Origin: an uncultured Rhodospirillaceae bacterium
Lineage (GTDB): Bacteria; Pseudomonadota; Alphaproteobacteria; MPNO01
Assembly (NCBI GenBank): GCA_937916005.1
Contig: CALGIA010000569.1
Coordinates: forward strand, 1 to 7,609
Length of the DNA stretch: 7,609 nucleotides
Direction: 5' to 3'
The position numbers and the translations under genes were made by a program. Shown piece after piece: positions 1 to 5,499 of the stretch. The notes below the pieces were generated by a model that saw only the letters and a list, made by a program, of their open reading frames with translations, made no database searches and had not been told where the DNA came from. Position 1 is the first letter of the stretch; each line of letters begins with the position of its first letter.

Positions 1-1
1 G

Positions 2-571
2 GACGATCCACCGGAAATATCGGCGACCACTGCCGGGCGTCCCAGCCCCGGAACCGAAATCCGCATTCTCGATGAAAACGGCGCGCCGACGCCTGTCGGC
101 CGGGAAGGCGAATTGCAGGTGCGCGGCTCGCTGCTGTTCCCCGGCTATTTCAGGAACGAGGCCGCGAACCGGGAAGCCTTTACCGGGGATGGCTGGTTCC
201 GGACCGGCGATCTCGCCACCGCCGATGGGGACGGCAACGTGGCGATCACCGGGCGCACCAAGGATGTGATCAACCGGGGCGGGGTGAAATATAACCCGCT
301 GGATATCGAGATCCTGCTCGATGCCCACCCGAAGATTTCCCAATCGGCAATCGTGCCCATGCCCGACAAGGTGCTGGGCGAAAAGGCCTGCTGTTTCGCG
401 CTGCCCGTGACGGGGGCCGAAATCACGCTGGATGAAATCTGCGCCTATCTTACGGATCACAACATCGCCAAAAACAAGCTGCCCGAACGGCTCGAACTGG
501 TCGATGAAATGCCGCTGACCCCGACCCGGAAGATCATCAAGGGTAAGCTGGCCACGCTGTTTCAATCATAG
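2..571 (+). CDS. Acyl/aryl-CoA synthetase (AMP-dependent ligase), C-terminal part, 5' truncated
   Basis: This is the last 189 residues of an adenylate-forming enzyme that activates a carboxylic acid as acyl-AMP and then as a CoA thioester in the cytoplasm. The frame is open from base 2, so the start and the P-loop lie outside the window. Visible motifs in order are GRPSPGTEIRILDENG, the A7-type motif GWFRTGDLA, the hinge/A8 motif GRTKDVINRGGVKYNP, and the A10 catalytic-lysine motif PLTPTRKIIKGKL. The lysine at 530-532 is the expected acyl-AMP-forming residue, but the glycine normally before it is Arg (527-529). The RGGVKYNP hinge and the C-terminal IAKNKLPERLELVDEMPLTP resemble alicyclic and aromatic acid:CoA ligases such as the cyclohexanecarboxylate-CoA ligase type; the substrate is not readable. 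It differs clearly from the second ligase at 2902-4470. The stop lies 13 bases before the dehalogenase-like gene, so the two are likely co-transcribed. Family assignment is secure, specificity is not. Confidence 0.93.
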   Translation, partial: DDPPEISATTAGRPSPGTEIRILDENGAPTPVGREGELQVRGSLLFPGYFRNEAANREAFTGDGWFRTGDLATADGDGNVAITGRTKDVINRGGVKYNPLDIEILLDAHPKISQSAIVPMPDKVLGEKACCFALPVTGAEITLDEICAYLTDHNIAKNKLPERLELVDEMPLTPTRKIIKGKLATLFQS

Positions 572-584
572 GAATTCAAGGGAT

Positions 585-1403
585 ATGGCCGACAACGACT
601 ATCAATGCATCCTGTTTGATGTCACCGACGGGGTCGGGCGCATCACCTTCAATCTGCCCCAATTCGGCAACGCGCTGACTGTCGCCGGTGTGAAGGAATT
701 CCTCCACGCGCTGAATGCGTGCGAGGCGCGCGACGATGTGGGTGCGGTGCTGATCACCGGGGCGGGCAAGGCGTTCTGCGCCGGGTTCAATCTCAAGGAA
801 ATCCCGCTCGACAGCGACGATACGGAGGCCGTCGCCGAACATTTTCGCCTCGCCGCCCTGTGGTGGCATCAGGCCATGCACAAGATGGTGCGCCTCGAAC
901 GGCCGGTGCTGACGGCGGTCAACGGCGTCGCCGCCGGGGTCGGGCTCGGCATGGCGCTCTGTTCCGATATGGTGATCTGCAGTGAGCACGCCCGCTTCCT
1001 GTGCGCCTGGCACGCCATCGGGCTGGCCAATGACGCGACCACGTCCTATTCCCTGACCAAGGTGGTCGGCTGGCGGCGCGCGTTTGAACTGATGATGACC
1101 AACCGGACCCTGTCGGCGGATGAAGCGGTCGAGTGGGGCATCGCCAACCGGACCTATGCAGACGAGGATTTCGCCGGAAACGTGGACCAAATCGCGCGCG
1201 ATCTTGCCGCCGGCCCGACGCATTTACAGGCCATGGCGCGGGATTCATTCCATTCCGGCTGGCGGCGTTCGGTCGAGGAAGCCACGGAATATGAAATCCA
1301 GAACGTTATGAAGTCGGTGCGCCACCCCTATTTCAGGGAAGCCGTCGACAAATTCGTGAAGGGCGAAATCAAGGCCGACATTCCGCAAGTGCGGCTGCCT
1401 TAG
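585..1403 (+). CDS. fcbB: Crotonase-fold (enoyl-CoA hydratase/isomerase family) protein, 4-chlorobenzoyl-CoA dehalogenase-like
   Basis: The 272-residue protein has the crotonase oxyanion-hole segments GKAFCAGFNLKE (61-72) and NGVAAGVGLGMALCSD (113-128). The two catalytic glutamates of enoyl-CoA hydratase are replaced: the first aligns with Gly122, the second with Trp142. Instead it matches 4-chlorobenzoyl-CoA dehalogenase: Phe68 (F64), His95 in ALWWHQ (H90, the water-activating base), Trp142 in CAWH (W137) and Asp150 in GLANDATTSYSL (the nucleophile D145). Resemblance continues through LMMTNRTL, APTHLQ-like GPTHLQAMA, FHSGW, EYEIQNV and the final PQVRLP, so the protein appears full length. 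The dehalogenase replaces the halogen of 4-halobenzoyl-CoA by hydroxyl through an aryl-Asp intermediate. One change stands out: the residue matching G114, whose backbone NH polarises the thioester carbonyl, is Val119. The ATG at 585 is preceded by AGGAA at 570-574 overlapping the upstream stop. The fold and dehalogenase subgroup are well supported; actual dehalogenation is inferred. The symbol means FcbB-like, with a related CoA hydrolase as the alternative. Confidence 0.88.
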   Translation: MADNDYQCILFDVTDGVGRITFNLPQFGNALTVAGVKEFLHALNACEARDDVGAVLITGAGKAFCAGFNLKEIPLDSDDTEAVAEHFRLAALWWHQAMHKMVRLERPVLTAVNGVAAGVGLGMALCSDMVICSEHARFLCAWHAIGLANDATTSYSLTKVVGWRRAFELMMTNRTLSADEAVEWGIANRTYADEDFAGNVDQIARDLAAGPTHLQAMARDSFHSGWRRSVEEATEYEIQNVMKSVRHPYFREAVDKFVKGEIKADIPQVRLP

Positions 1404-2461
1404 TGGGTATATGCCGGGTCAGCCAGTTGAAGCGATGTGCTTTGGTCGGTTTCGCGTTGCTGATGGTCGTCATCTTCTCGGAGGCAGCTTTTGCCGACAG
1501 AAAGTTCATGCTCTCGGATTTTCAAATGTCACCAGACGGCAAATTGGTGGCCTTCCAATACCAGCACAAACCTCAAGGTTTGCACCGCCTGGGGTTAATA
1601 AATTTGGAAACTGGTGCTCTAACACCCATTCCCGCCCCGCAGGGCAAGCATCTCGGGTCTCCCAGCTTTTCCTATGACGGGAAACGGCTTGCTGCGGTCA
1701 TAGGGGACAATAGCGCATTTTCCGTATCGCAGATCGTTGTCATTGATCTCGCAACTATACAACTTACTCAAGTGACAGAAGGACGCGAACCAAGGTATTA
1801 CCCTGTTTTCCAGCCTGGGACCGACCAAATTCTTTACGTTGTCGGGGGATTGGGTATTTTTTATCACCTTCGCCTGCTTAATATCTCCGATCATACGGAA
1901 ACAACTGTCCTCGAAAAACAAGATGGATTTTTGGTTGTAATATCTCGGCCATCTTTCGTCACTTCGACCGAAATAATCTTTCAAGCAATCGCCCCTTCAG
2001 ATCCCGAGCTAAAGGATGCGGTGAAACAACTCACGGAATCCGAATTCGCGCAAGTTTCGTATCGTCTCCGATTTGGTGATCACCCCGAGTTATTATTTCC
2101 GCACGTCGAGTCCAACCGAAAAGCTTTTTTTCGGCCTGGTTTGTCATGGCTTTCTGCGTCCGAAAATGGAAACCACGTCGTGGTTGTCTATCTTTCAAAT
2201 GTTGAGCCGCGGACGAAGGGAGTCGGCTACAATTACGAAATCTTCAAACTCGAGAACGGCAAATTAAAACAGCTGACTAACGTGCGTAGCCATATACAGG
2301 CGGCGCACGTGTCCTACAAAGGTTCCAAGGTTGCTTTTGGTTCCGATCCCAAACGCCGCAGAGAATGGGATCTTTTTGTTCTCGACATGAAGACTGGCAA
2401 AATTCGGGCGACGAATTTGTTGGAGCGCTTGGCCAAACATCCGGAATTTGCGCCGAAGTGA
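1403..2461 (+). CDS. Exported PD40/TolB-like beta-propeller protein, function unknown
   Basis: A 352-residue protein with an N-terminal Sec signal peptide: basic QLKR, hydrophobic ALVGFALLMVVIF, then a likely cleavage site after AFA at residues 29-31. The mature part has several PD40 (WD40-like) propeller strands: MSPDGKLVAFQ (42-52), PSFSYDGKRLAAV (87-99), YPVFQPGTDQILYVV (133-147), WLSASENGNHVVVVY (249-263) and HVSYKGSKVAFG (302-313), with linking strands such as INLETGAL and FVLDMKTGKI. Such propellers sit in the periplasm or outside the cell and bind proteins or ligands; no catalytic motif was seen. It is shorter than TolB and lacks a recognisable TolB N-terminal domain. The GTG at 1403 overlaps the last base of the upstream TAG; a TTG at 1427, giving a more typical signal peptide starting LKRCALVG, is an alternative. 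Neither has a clear Shine-Dalgarno. Base composition is much lower in GC than its neighbours (25 of 60 G+C in 1861-1920, against 47 of 60 in 901-960), which suggests acquisition. A role in aromatic catabolism is not evident. Confidence 0.8.
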   Translation: MGICRVSQLKRCALVGFALLMVVIFSEAAFADRKFMLSDFQMSPDGKLVAFQYQHKPQGLHRLGLINLETGALTPIPAPQGKHLGSPSFSYDGKRLAAVIGDNSAFSVSQIVVIDLATIQLTQVTEGREPRYYPVFQPGTDQILYVVGGLGIFYHLRLLNISDHTETTVLEKQDGFLVVISRPSFVTSTEIIFQAIAPSDPELKDAVKQLTESEFAQVSYRLRFGDHPELLFPHVESNRKAFFRPGLSWLSASENGNHVVVVYLSNVEPRTKGVGYNYEIFKLENGKLKQLTNVRSHIQAAHVSYKGSKVAFGSDPKRRREWDLFVLDMKTGKIRATNLLERLAKHPEFAPK

Positions 2462-2539
2462 TACTTGGTTCCCCGCCTCTACACTAAAATGCGAATGGGT
2501 CGAAACGCCTGTCAATAAACAGCGCGGTTCTAATTGCGG

Positions 2540-2556
2540 GGTAATTTTGCATTACC
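2540..2556. repeat. Perfect 6-bp inverted repeat, possible operator or weak hairpin
   Basis: GGTAAT and ATTACC form a perfect inverted repeat around the 5-base spacer TTTGC. It lies 26 bases before the -10-like box of the candidate promoter. No T-run follows it, so it is not a typical rho-independent terminator. It could be a regulator-binding half-site pair or chance in AT-rich DNA. Confidence 0.3.
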
Positions 2557-2565
2557 ACATGAAAT

Positions 2566-2595
2566 TTGTAAATAAAACCGTATTGAATCCATAAT
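2566..2595 (+). promoter_or_regulatory. Candidate sigma-70-type promoter for the ligase operon
   Basis: TTGTAA (2566-2571, 4 of 6 to TTGACA) and CATAAT (2590-2595, 5 of 6 to TATAAT) are separated by 18 bases inside the most AT-rich stretch of the intergenic region. A second pairing, TTGAAT (2583-2588) with TATATG (2605-2610) and a 16-base spacer, is also possible. Either would make a 5' leader of about 290 bases before the ATG at 2902. Consensus matching in AT-rich DNA is weak evidence. Confidence 0.25.
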
Positions 2596-2684
2596 AATTG
2601 TTCCTATATGAAAAAATTAAAGGTGTCGGCAGGCGTTGACTGTTTGTGCGGGCCGGCGGCCTTCGGCGCCGTTTTGCTTTTCGT

Positions 2685-2703
2685 GGAGGTCGATATGACC
2701 ATG
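2685..2703 (+). promoter_or_regulatory. Strong Shine-Dalgarno-like GGAGGT followed by two ATGs, possible leader or upstream start
   Basis: GGAGGT at 2685-2690 is followed by ATG at 2695 (spacer 4) and ATG at 2701 (spacer 10). Both ATGs are in the frame of the downstream ligase, with no stop before its family-typical Met at 2902. Use of this site would add 69 or 67 residues with no recognised similarity to the ligase. It may be an upstream start, a relic of a lost gene, or chance. Confidence 0.25.
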
Positions 2704-2890
2704 AAGCTTTTGAAGGCCAATTCTGGCGCTGTTTTTCGGCTGATTCCCGGTGGGCATGGGGTTCATCGTCGCTTTTTCGCGGGGGTGGTCACCGATCCAC
2801 GATTTTTCGGGTGGTCCGGCCTGTCGTGGGACTGTCATGGGAGGTGGATTCCGGATGCCCGATATGGAACCATCCGGAAACAAACTCGAC

Positions 2891-2894
2891 GGAG
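2891..2894 (+). promoter_or_regulatory. Ribosome binding site fixing the ligase start
   Basis: GGAG lies 7 bases before the ATG at 2902. That ATG opens with MQTAYDLV, which lines up with the MQTVNEML start of 4-chlorobenzoate:CoA ligase as I recall it. Site and alignment together favour 2902 over the in-frame ATGs at 2608, 2695 and 2701. Confidence 0.6.
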
Positions 2895-2901
2895 CGGCTC
2901 C

Positions 2902-4470
2902 ATGCAGACGGCTTATGATCTGGTCTGGCTATCCGGGGAACGGACCCCGGATCACATCGCGCTGGTGGATGATGTCACCGACCGGGCGTTGAGCTATCGC
3001 GATCTTCTGACTGAAATTGATGGAGTTGCCGCGGGGCTTCAGGCGCGCGGCGTCCGGTCGGGGCAGCGGATCGCGACCGCCTTGCCGGGGCTGTTTGATC
3101 ACGGTGTTCTATTGTTGGCGCTGCAACGGCTCGGCGCGGTGCCGGCGCTTTTAAATTTTCGGCTTTCGCCGGGAGAAATCGCGCAGCTTGTGTCCCAGGG
3201 CGAAATGTCCGGCGCGGTCATTCTGGATAATGGGGAGCTTGCCGCGGCCCTTGTTGAAGCCCTGCCCGATGGTGCGCCGCTGCTGTCCGTGGGTGGTGGT
3301 GGGGCGGAAGATTTCGCTCAGTGCCGTGGTGATGCCGCTGCTCTTCCACCGATCCCGCGTCCGGACCCGGAAGACCCGGCCTTTATCTTTTACACTTCAG
3401 GCACCACCGGCTTGCCGAAAGGCGTGGTGCTGGCCCATCGCACCACCGAACATCGGGTGCTGTGGCTGTCGACCCAGGCTGGTTTGCGCCATGGCAATCA
3501 CAACCGGGCGCTGGGGTTCATGCCGTTGAGCCACGCCATCGGGTTTTACGGGGTATTCTTGGTGACGCTGGCCTATGGCGGCACCTATTTCGTGATGTCC
3601 GCGTTTGATCCGGTGAAGGCCGTCGATGCGGTGGAACGTGACCGCATCACCTATATGTTTGCCATCCCGACGCTCTATCACGCCATGACCAAAGCCCCCA
3701 ATTACGACCTGAAGCGGATGCGATCGACCGAGTTGGTGCTCTATGGCGGCGCGGCGATCGACCCGGCGCTATGCGCACTTATCGAAAATGACTGGGGCGG
3801 ACATATCCGCCATATCTACGGCACGACGGAAACCATGTGCTCGCTCTATAACCCGGATCCGGTGGGCGCGACGGCGACAATGCGGCCCGGTTTTTACTCG
3901 CGCATCCGGGTGATTTGGCTTGGCGGCGGACCCGATGACATGGTCGCGGCGGGCGAAGAGGGCGAAATGATCATCGATACAAGCGCGGACATGCATTTTT
4001 CGGGCTATCTGAACCGGCCCGATGCCACGGCGGAAAAAAACCGGGACGGTTGGTATTGGTCGGGTGATATCGTACTGCAGGAAGAAAACGGCGATGTTAC
4101 GCTCAAGGGGCGGGTCGACGACATGATCCGGACCGGCGGCGAGAACGTTCAACCCGAGGAAATCGAAACGATTCTGGATGATCATCCCGGCGTCGCCGAC
4201 TGTTCGGTGATCGGCATCCCCGATGCCCATTGGGGGCAGATCGTGGTCGGATGCATCACACCGGGCGACGCCGGGCTGGATCCACGCGATCTGGATTCCC
4301 ATTGCCGCAATTCCGGGCTCGCGGGTTACAAGCGACCGAAAGCCTATGTCTATGTGGATAGCCTGCCCCGGAATGCCGCCAATAAAATTCTGCGCCGCGT
4401 GCTGCGCGATCAGGCCATTGCGGCGCGGGAGGAAAACAGCGACGATTATCATCCCGTCGGCGCGTCGTAA
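2902..4470 (+). CDS. fcbA: Aryl-CoA ligase of the 4-chlorobenzoate:CoA ligase type (AMP-dependent synthetase)
   Basis: The 522-residue protein activates an aryl carboxylate with ATP to aryl-AMP and then transfers it to CoA in the cytoplasm. Motifs: LGAVPALLNFRLS (78-90), the P-loop FIFYTSGTTGLPKG (161-174), GLRHGNHN (194-201), MPLSHAIGF (207-215), IYGTTETMCSLY (305-316), DGWYWSGD (382-389), hinge GRVDDMIRTGGENVQPEEIE (403-422), and the A10 segment PRNAANKILRRVL with catalytic Lys495. Similarity to 4-chlorobenzoate:CoA ligase runs end to end, including the unusual Asn instead of Gly before the catalytic lysine (PKNALNK there), WGQ and YKRPK. Pocket positions by eye: H207 is kept as His211, I303 as Ile305 and M310 as Met312, but N311 becomes Cys313 and V208/V209 become Ala/Ile, so the ring substituent may differ. 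Length matches the family (about 504) from this start; the in-frame extension back to 2608 is unrelated. It is the natural partner of the dehalogenase-like gene at 585. The amidohydrolase starts 21 bases after the stop. The symbol means FcbA-like; substrate unproven. Confidence 0.9.
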   Translation: MQTAYDLVWLSGERTPDHIALVDDVTDRALSYRDLLTEIDGVAAGLQARGVRSGQRIATALPGLFDHGVLLLALQRLGAVPALLNFRLSPGEIAQLVSQGEMSGAVILDNGELAAALVEALPDGAPLLSVGGGGAEDFAQCRGDAAALPPIPRPDPEDPAFIFYTSGTTGLPKGVVLAHRTTEHRVLWLSTQAGLRHGNHNRALGFMPLSHAIGFYGVFLVTLAYGGTYFVMSAFDPVKAVDAVERDRITYMFAIPTLYHAMTKAPNYDLKRMRSTELVLYGGAAIDPALCALIENDWGGHIRHIYGTTETMCSLYNPDPVGATATMRPGFYSRIRVIWLGGGPDDMVAAGEEGEMIIDTSADMHFSGYLNRPDATAEKNRDGWYWSGDIVLQEENGDVTLKGRVDDMIRTGGENVQPEEIETILDDHPGVADCSVIGIPDAHWGQIVVGCITPGDAGLDPRDLDSHCRNSGLAGYKRPKAYVYVDSLPRNAANKILRRVLRDQAIAAREENSDDYHPVGAS

Positions 4471-4491
4471 AATTTCAAGGAAACCTTCCGA

Positions 4492-5490
4492 ATGACCATC
4501 GACGTCCACGCCCATTTCGTCCCGCCTGAGATTCTTGAAGATATCCGCGCCAGAGGCTCCGACTATGGCGTTGATCTGCTGGAAACCGAACCGGGCTGTC
4601 ACTGCTGCAAATTCGAAACCGGGCTGCAGATACGTCCGTTTTTCGAGAAAATTCTCAGCGTGGAAAGGCGGCTGGACGCCATGGACCGGCAGGGCATCGA
4701 CCGCGAAATCATCTCGCTCTGGGCCGATGTGTTCGGCTATGGCTTGCCCGCCGCCAAGGGCGCGGAATGGCACCGTGTGTTGAATGACTGTCTGGCGCGG
4801 GTCGCCGAGTCCCGGCCCGACCGGTTTTCCTGGATGTGTTCAGGCCCGTTGCAGGACGCGGCACTGGCGGCGGCGGAGCTGGAGCGCTGCAAGGCGGCCG
4901 GCGCGGTAGGCACGATGGTTGCGGCCAATGTGGAAGGCGAAAATCTGGGGGATTGCGAGCTGGACGAGTTCTGGGCGGCCTGTGAAGCCCTCCATATGCC
5001 GGTCTTCATCCACCCGGCCCAGCCGCTCTCGGAAGGCCGGGTGCGGAAATACGGGCTCAACCAGACCGTCGGCTATACGGCGGACAGCACGCTTACCATC
5101 GGTTCCCTGATCCTGTCAGGCGTGCTCGACCGGTTTCCCGGGCTGCAGATCATCCTGTCCCATGGAGGCGGCACACTGCCTTTCCTCATCGGCCGCTTCG
5201 ACCGCATGCAGACCACATCGAACCGGTCCATGACGGGCGATGTGGCCAGGTCCCTCCCGTCAAGCTACCTGCCGCGTTTTCATTACGACACGATCCTGCA
5301 TGATGCGGGCGCGTTGCAATATCTGAAAAACCTGGTCGGTGTGGACCGCATGGTGATCGGCACGGATGAGCCCTTTCCCATCGGGGATTCCGATCCTCTG
5401 GGCAGTCTGCGGGGCGCGGCGTTCAGCGCCGATGAAATCGACCAGATCGCCGAGCGCAATCCGCGCAAATTGTTCCAACGTCTCGATTGA
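4492..5490 (+). CDS. Amidohydrolase-superfamily protein, ACMSD / non-oxidative decarboxylase type
   Basis: A 332-residue TIM-barrel metalloenzyme of the amidohydrolase_2 group, which contains 2-amino-3-carboxymuconate-6-semialdehyde decarboxylase (ACMSD), gamma-resorcylate decarboxylase and 5-carboxyvanillate decarboxylase. Expected ligands are present: HAH (His6, His8), His174 in VFIHPAQP, His224 in ILSHGGGTLPFLIGRFDR, and Asp292 in IGTDEPFPIGD, very like the GTDYPFPLGE of ACMSD. Arg48 may correspond to the substrate-binding arginine of ACMSD, though this alignment is uncertain. The absence of a carboxylated-lysine motif and the overall pattern fit a mononuclear Zn or Mn centre. Likely reaction: decarboxylation of an aromatic or ring-cleavage acid, with hydrolysis as the alternative. 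A Cys-rich CHCC (36-39) lies in the N-terminal insert. The ATG at 4492 has AAGGA at 4478-4482, 9 bases upstream, and the gene lies 21 bases after the aryl-CoA ligase and 9 before the molybdenum hydroxylase, so all three probably share a transcript. Superfamily is certain; substrate unknown. Confidence 0.9.
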   Translation: MTIDVHAHFVPPEILEDIRARGSDYGVDLLETEPGCHCCKFETGLQIRPFFEKILSVERRLDAMDRQGIDREIISLWADVFGYGLPAAKGAEWHRVLNDCLARVAESRPDRFSWMCSGPLQDAALAAAELERCKAAGAVGTMVAANVEGENLGDCELDEFWAACEALHMPVFIHPAQPLSEGRVRKYGLNQTVGYTADSTLTIGSLILSGVLDRFPGLQIILSHGGGTLPFLIGRFDRMQTTSNRSMTGDVARSLPSSYLPRFHYDTILHDAGALQYLKNLVGVDRMVIGTDEPFPIGDSDPLGSLRGAAFSADEIDQIAERNPRKLFQRLD

Positions 5491-5493
5491 GGG
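5489..5493 (+). promoter_or_regulatory. Ribosome binding site overlapping the upstream stop codon
   Basis: GAGGG at 5489-5493 overlaps the TGA of the amidohydrolase gene (5488-5490) and lies 6 bases before the ATG at 5500. This arrangement suggests translational coupling of the amidohydrolase and the molybdopterin subunit. Confidence 0.6.
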
Positions 5494-5499
5494 CGCACG

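Larger units (their letters stand above)
2462..2901 (+). other. 440-base intergenic region, likely holding the promoter of the downstream operon
   Basis: No convincing gene was found here. The first 140 bases or so are AT-rich, like the propeller gene; from about 2620 the composition returns to the GC-rich type of the flanking genes. The frame of the downstream ligase stays open back to 2608, but the translated extension resembles nothing I recognise and precedes the natural start of the ligase family, so I treat it as non-coding or leader. Three stops lie close together in another frame at 2696-2713. The region holds a small inverted repeat (2540-2556), a possible sigma-70-like promoter (2566-2595), and a GGAGGT with ATGs just downstream (2685-2703). 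Confidence 0.55.

Noticed and set aside
576..1223. 215-codon open frame on the minus strand
   Set aside because: Antisense shadow of the dehalogenase-like gene, without domain similarity.
585..1403. Ordinary enoyl-CoA hydratase of beta-oxidation
   Set aside because: Both catalytic glutamate positions are substituted (Gly122, Trp142), while the dehalogenase catalytic set is present.
1403..2461. TolB of the Tol-Pal system
   Set aside because: It shares PD40 propeller strands and a signal peptide, but it is short, has no recognisable TolB N-terminal domain, and has no tol or pal neighbours.
2540..2580. Rho-independent terminator after the propeller gene
   Set aside because: The hairpin stem is only 6 bp and AT-rich, and no T-run follows it.
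1408..2610. TATATG at 1408-1413 and 2605-2610 as target-site duplications of the AT-rich segment
   Set aside because: A six-base AT-rich match is expected by chance over this distance, and no terminal inverted repeats or transposase accompany it.
2608..2901. Starting the aryl-CoA ligase at the ATG at 2608 (620 residues)
   Set aside because: Family members begin at the position matching 2902, where a GGAG ribosome site is present. The extra 98 residues resemble nothing, and the ATG at 2608 overlaps a possible -10 box.
3769..4773. 334-codon open frame on the minus strand
   Set aside because: Antisense to the ligase and the amidohydrolase, spanning two real genes and their gap. No recognisable motif.
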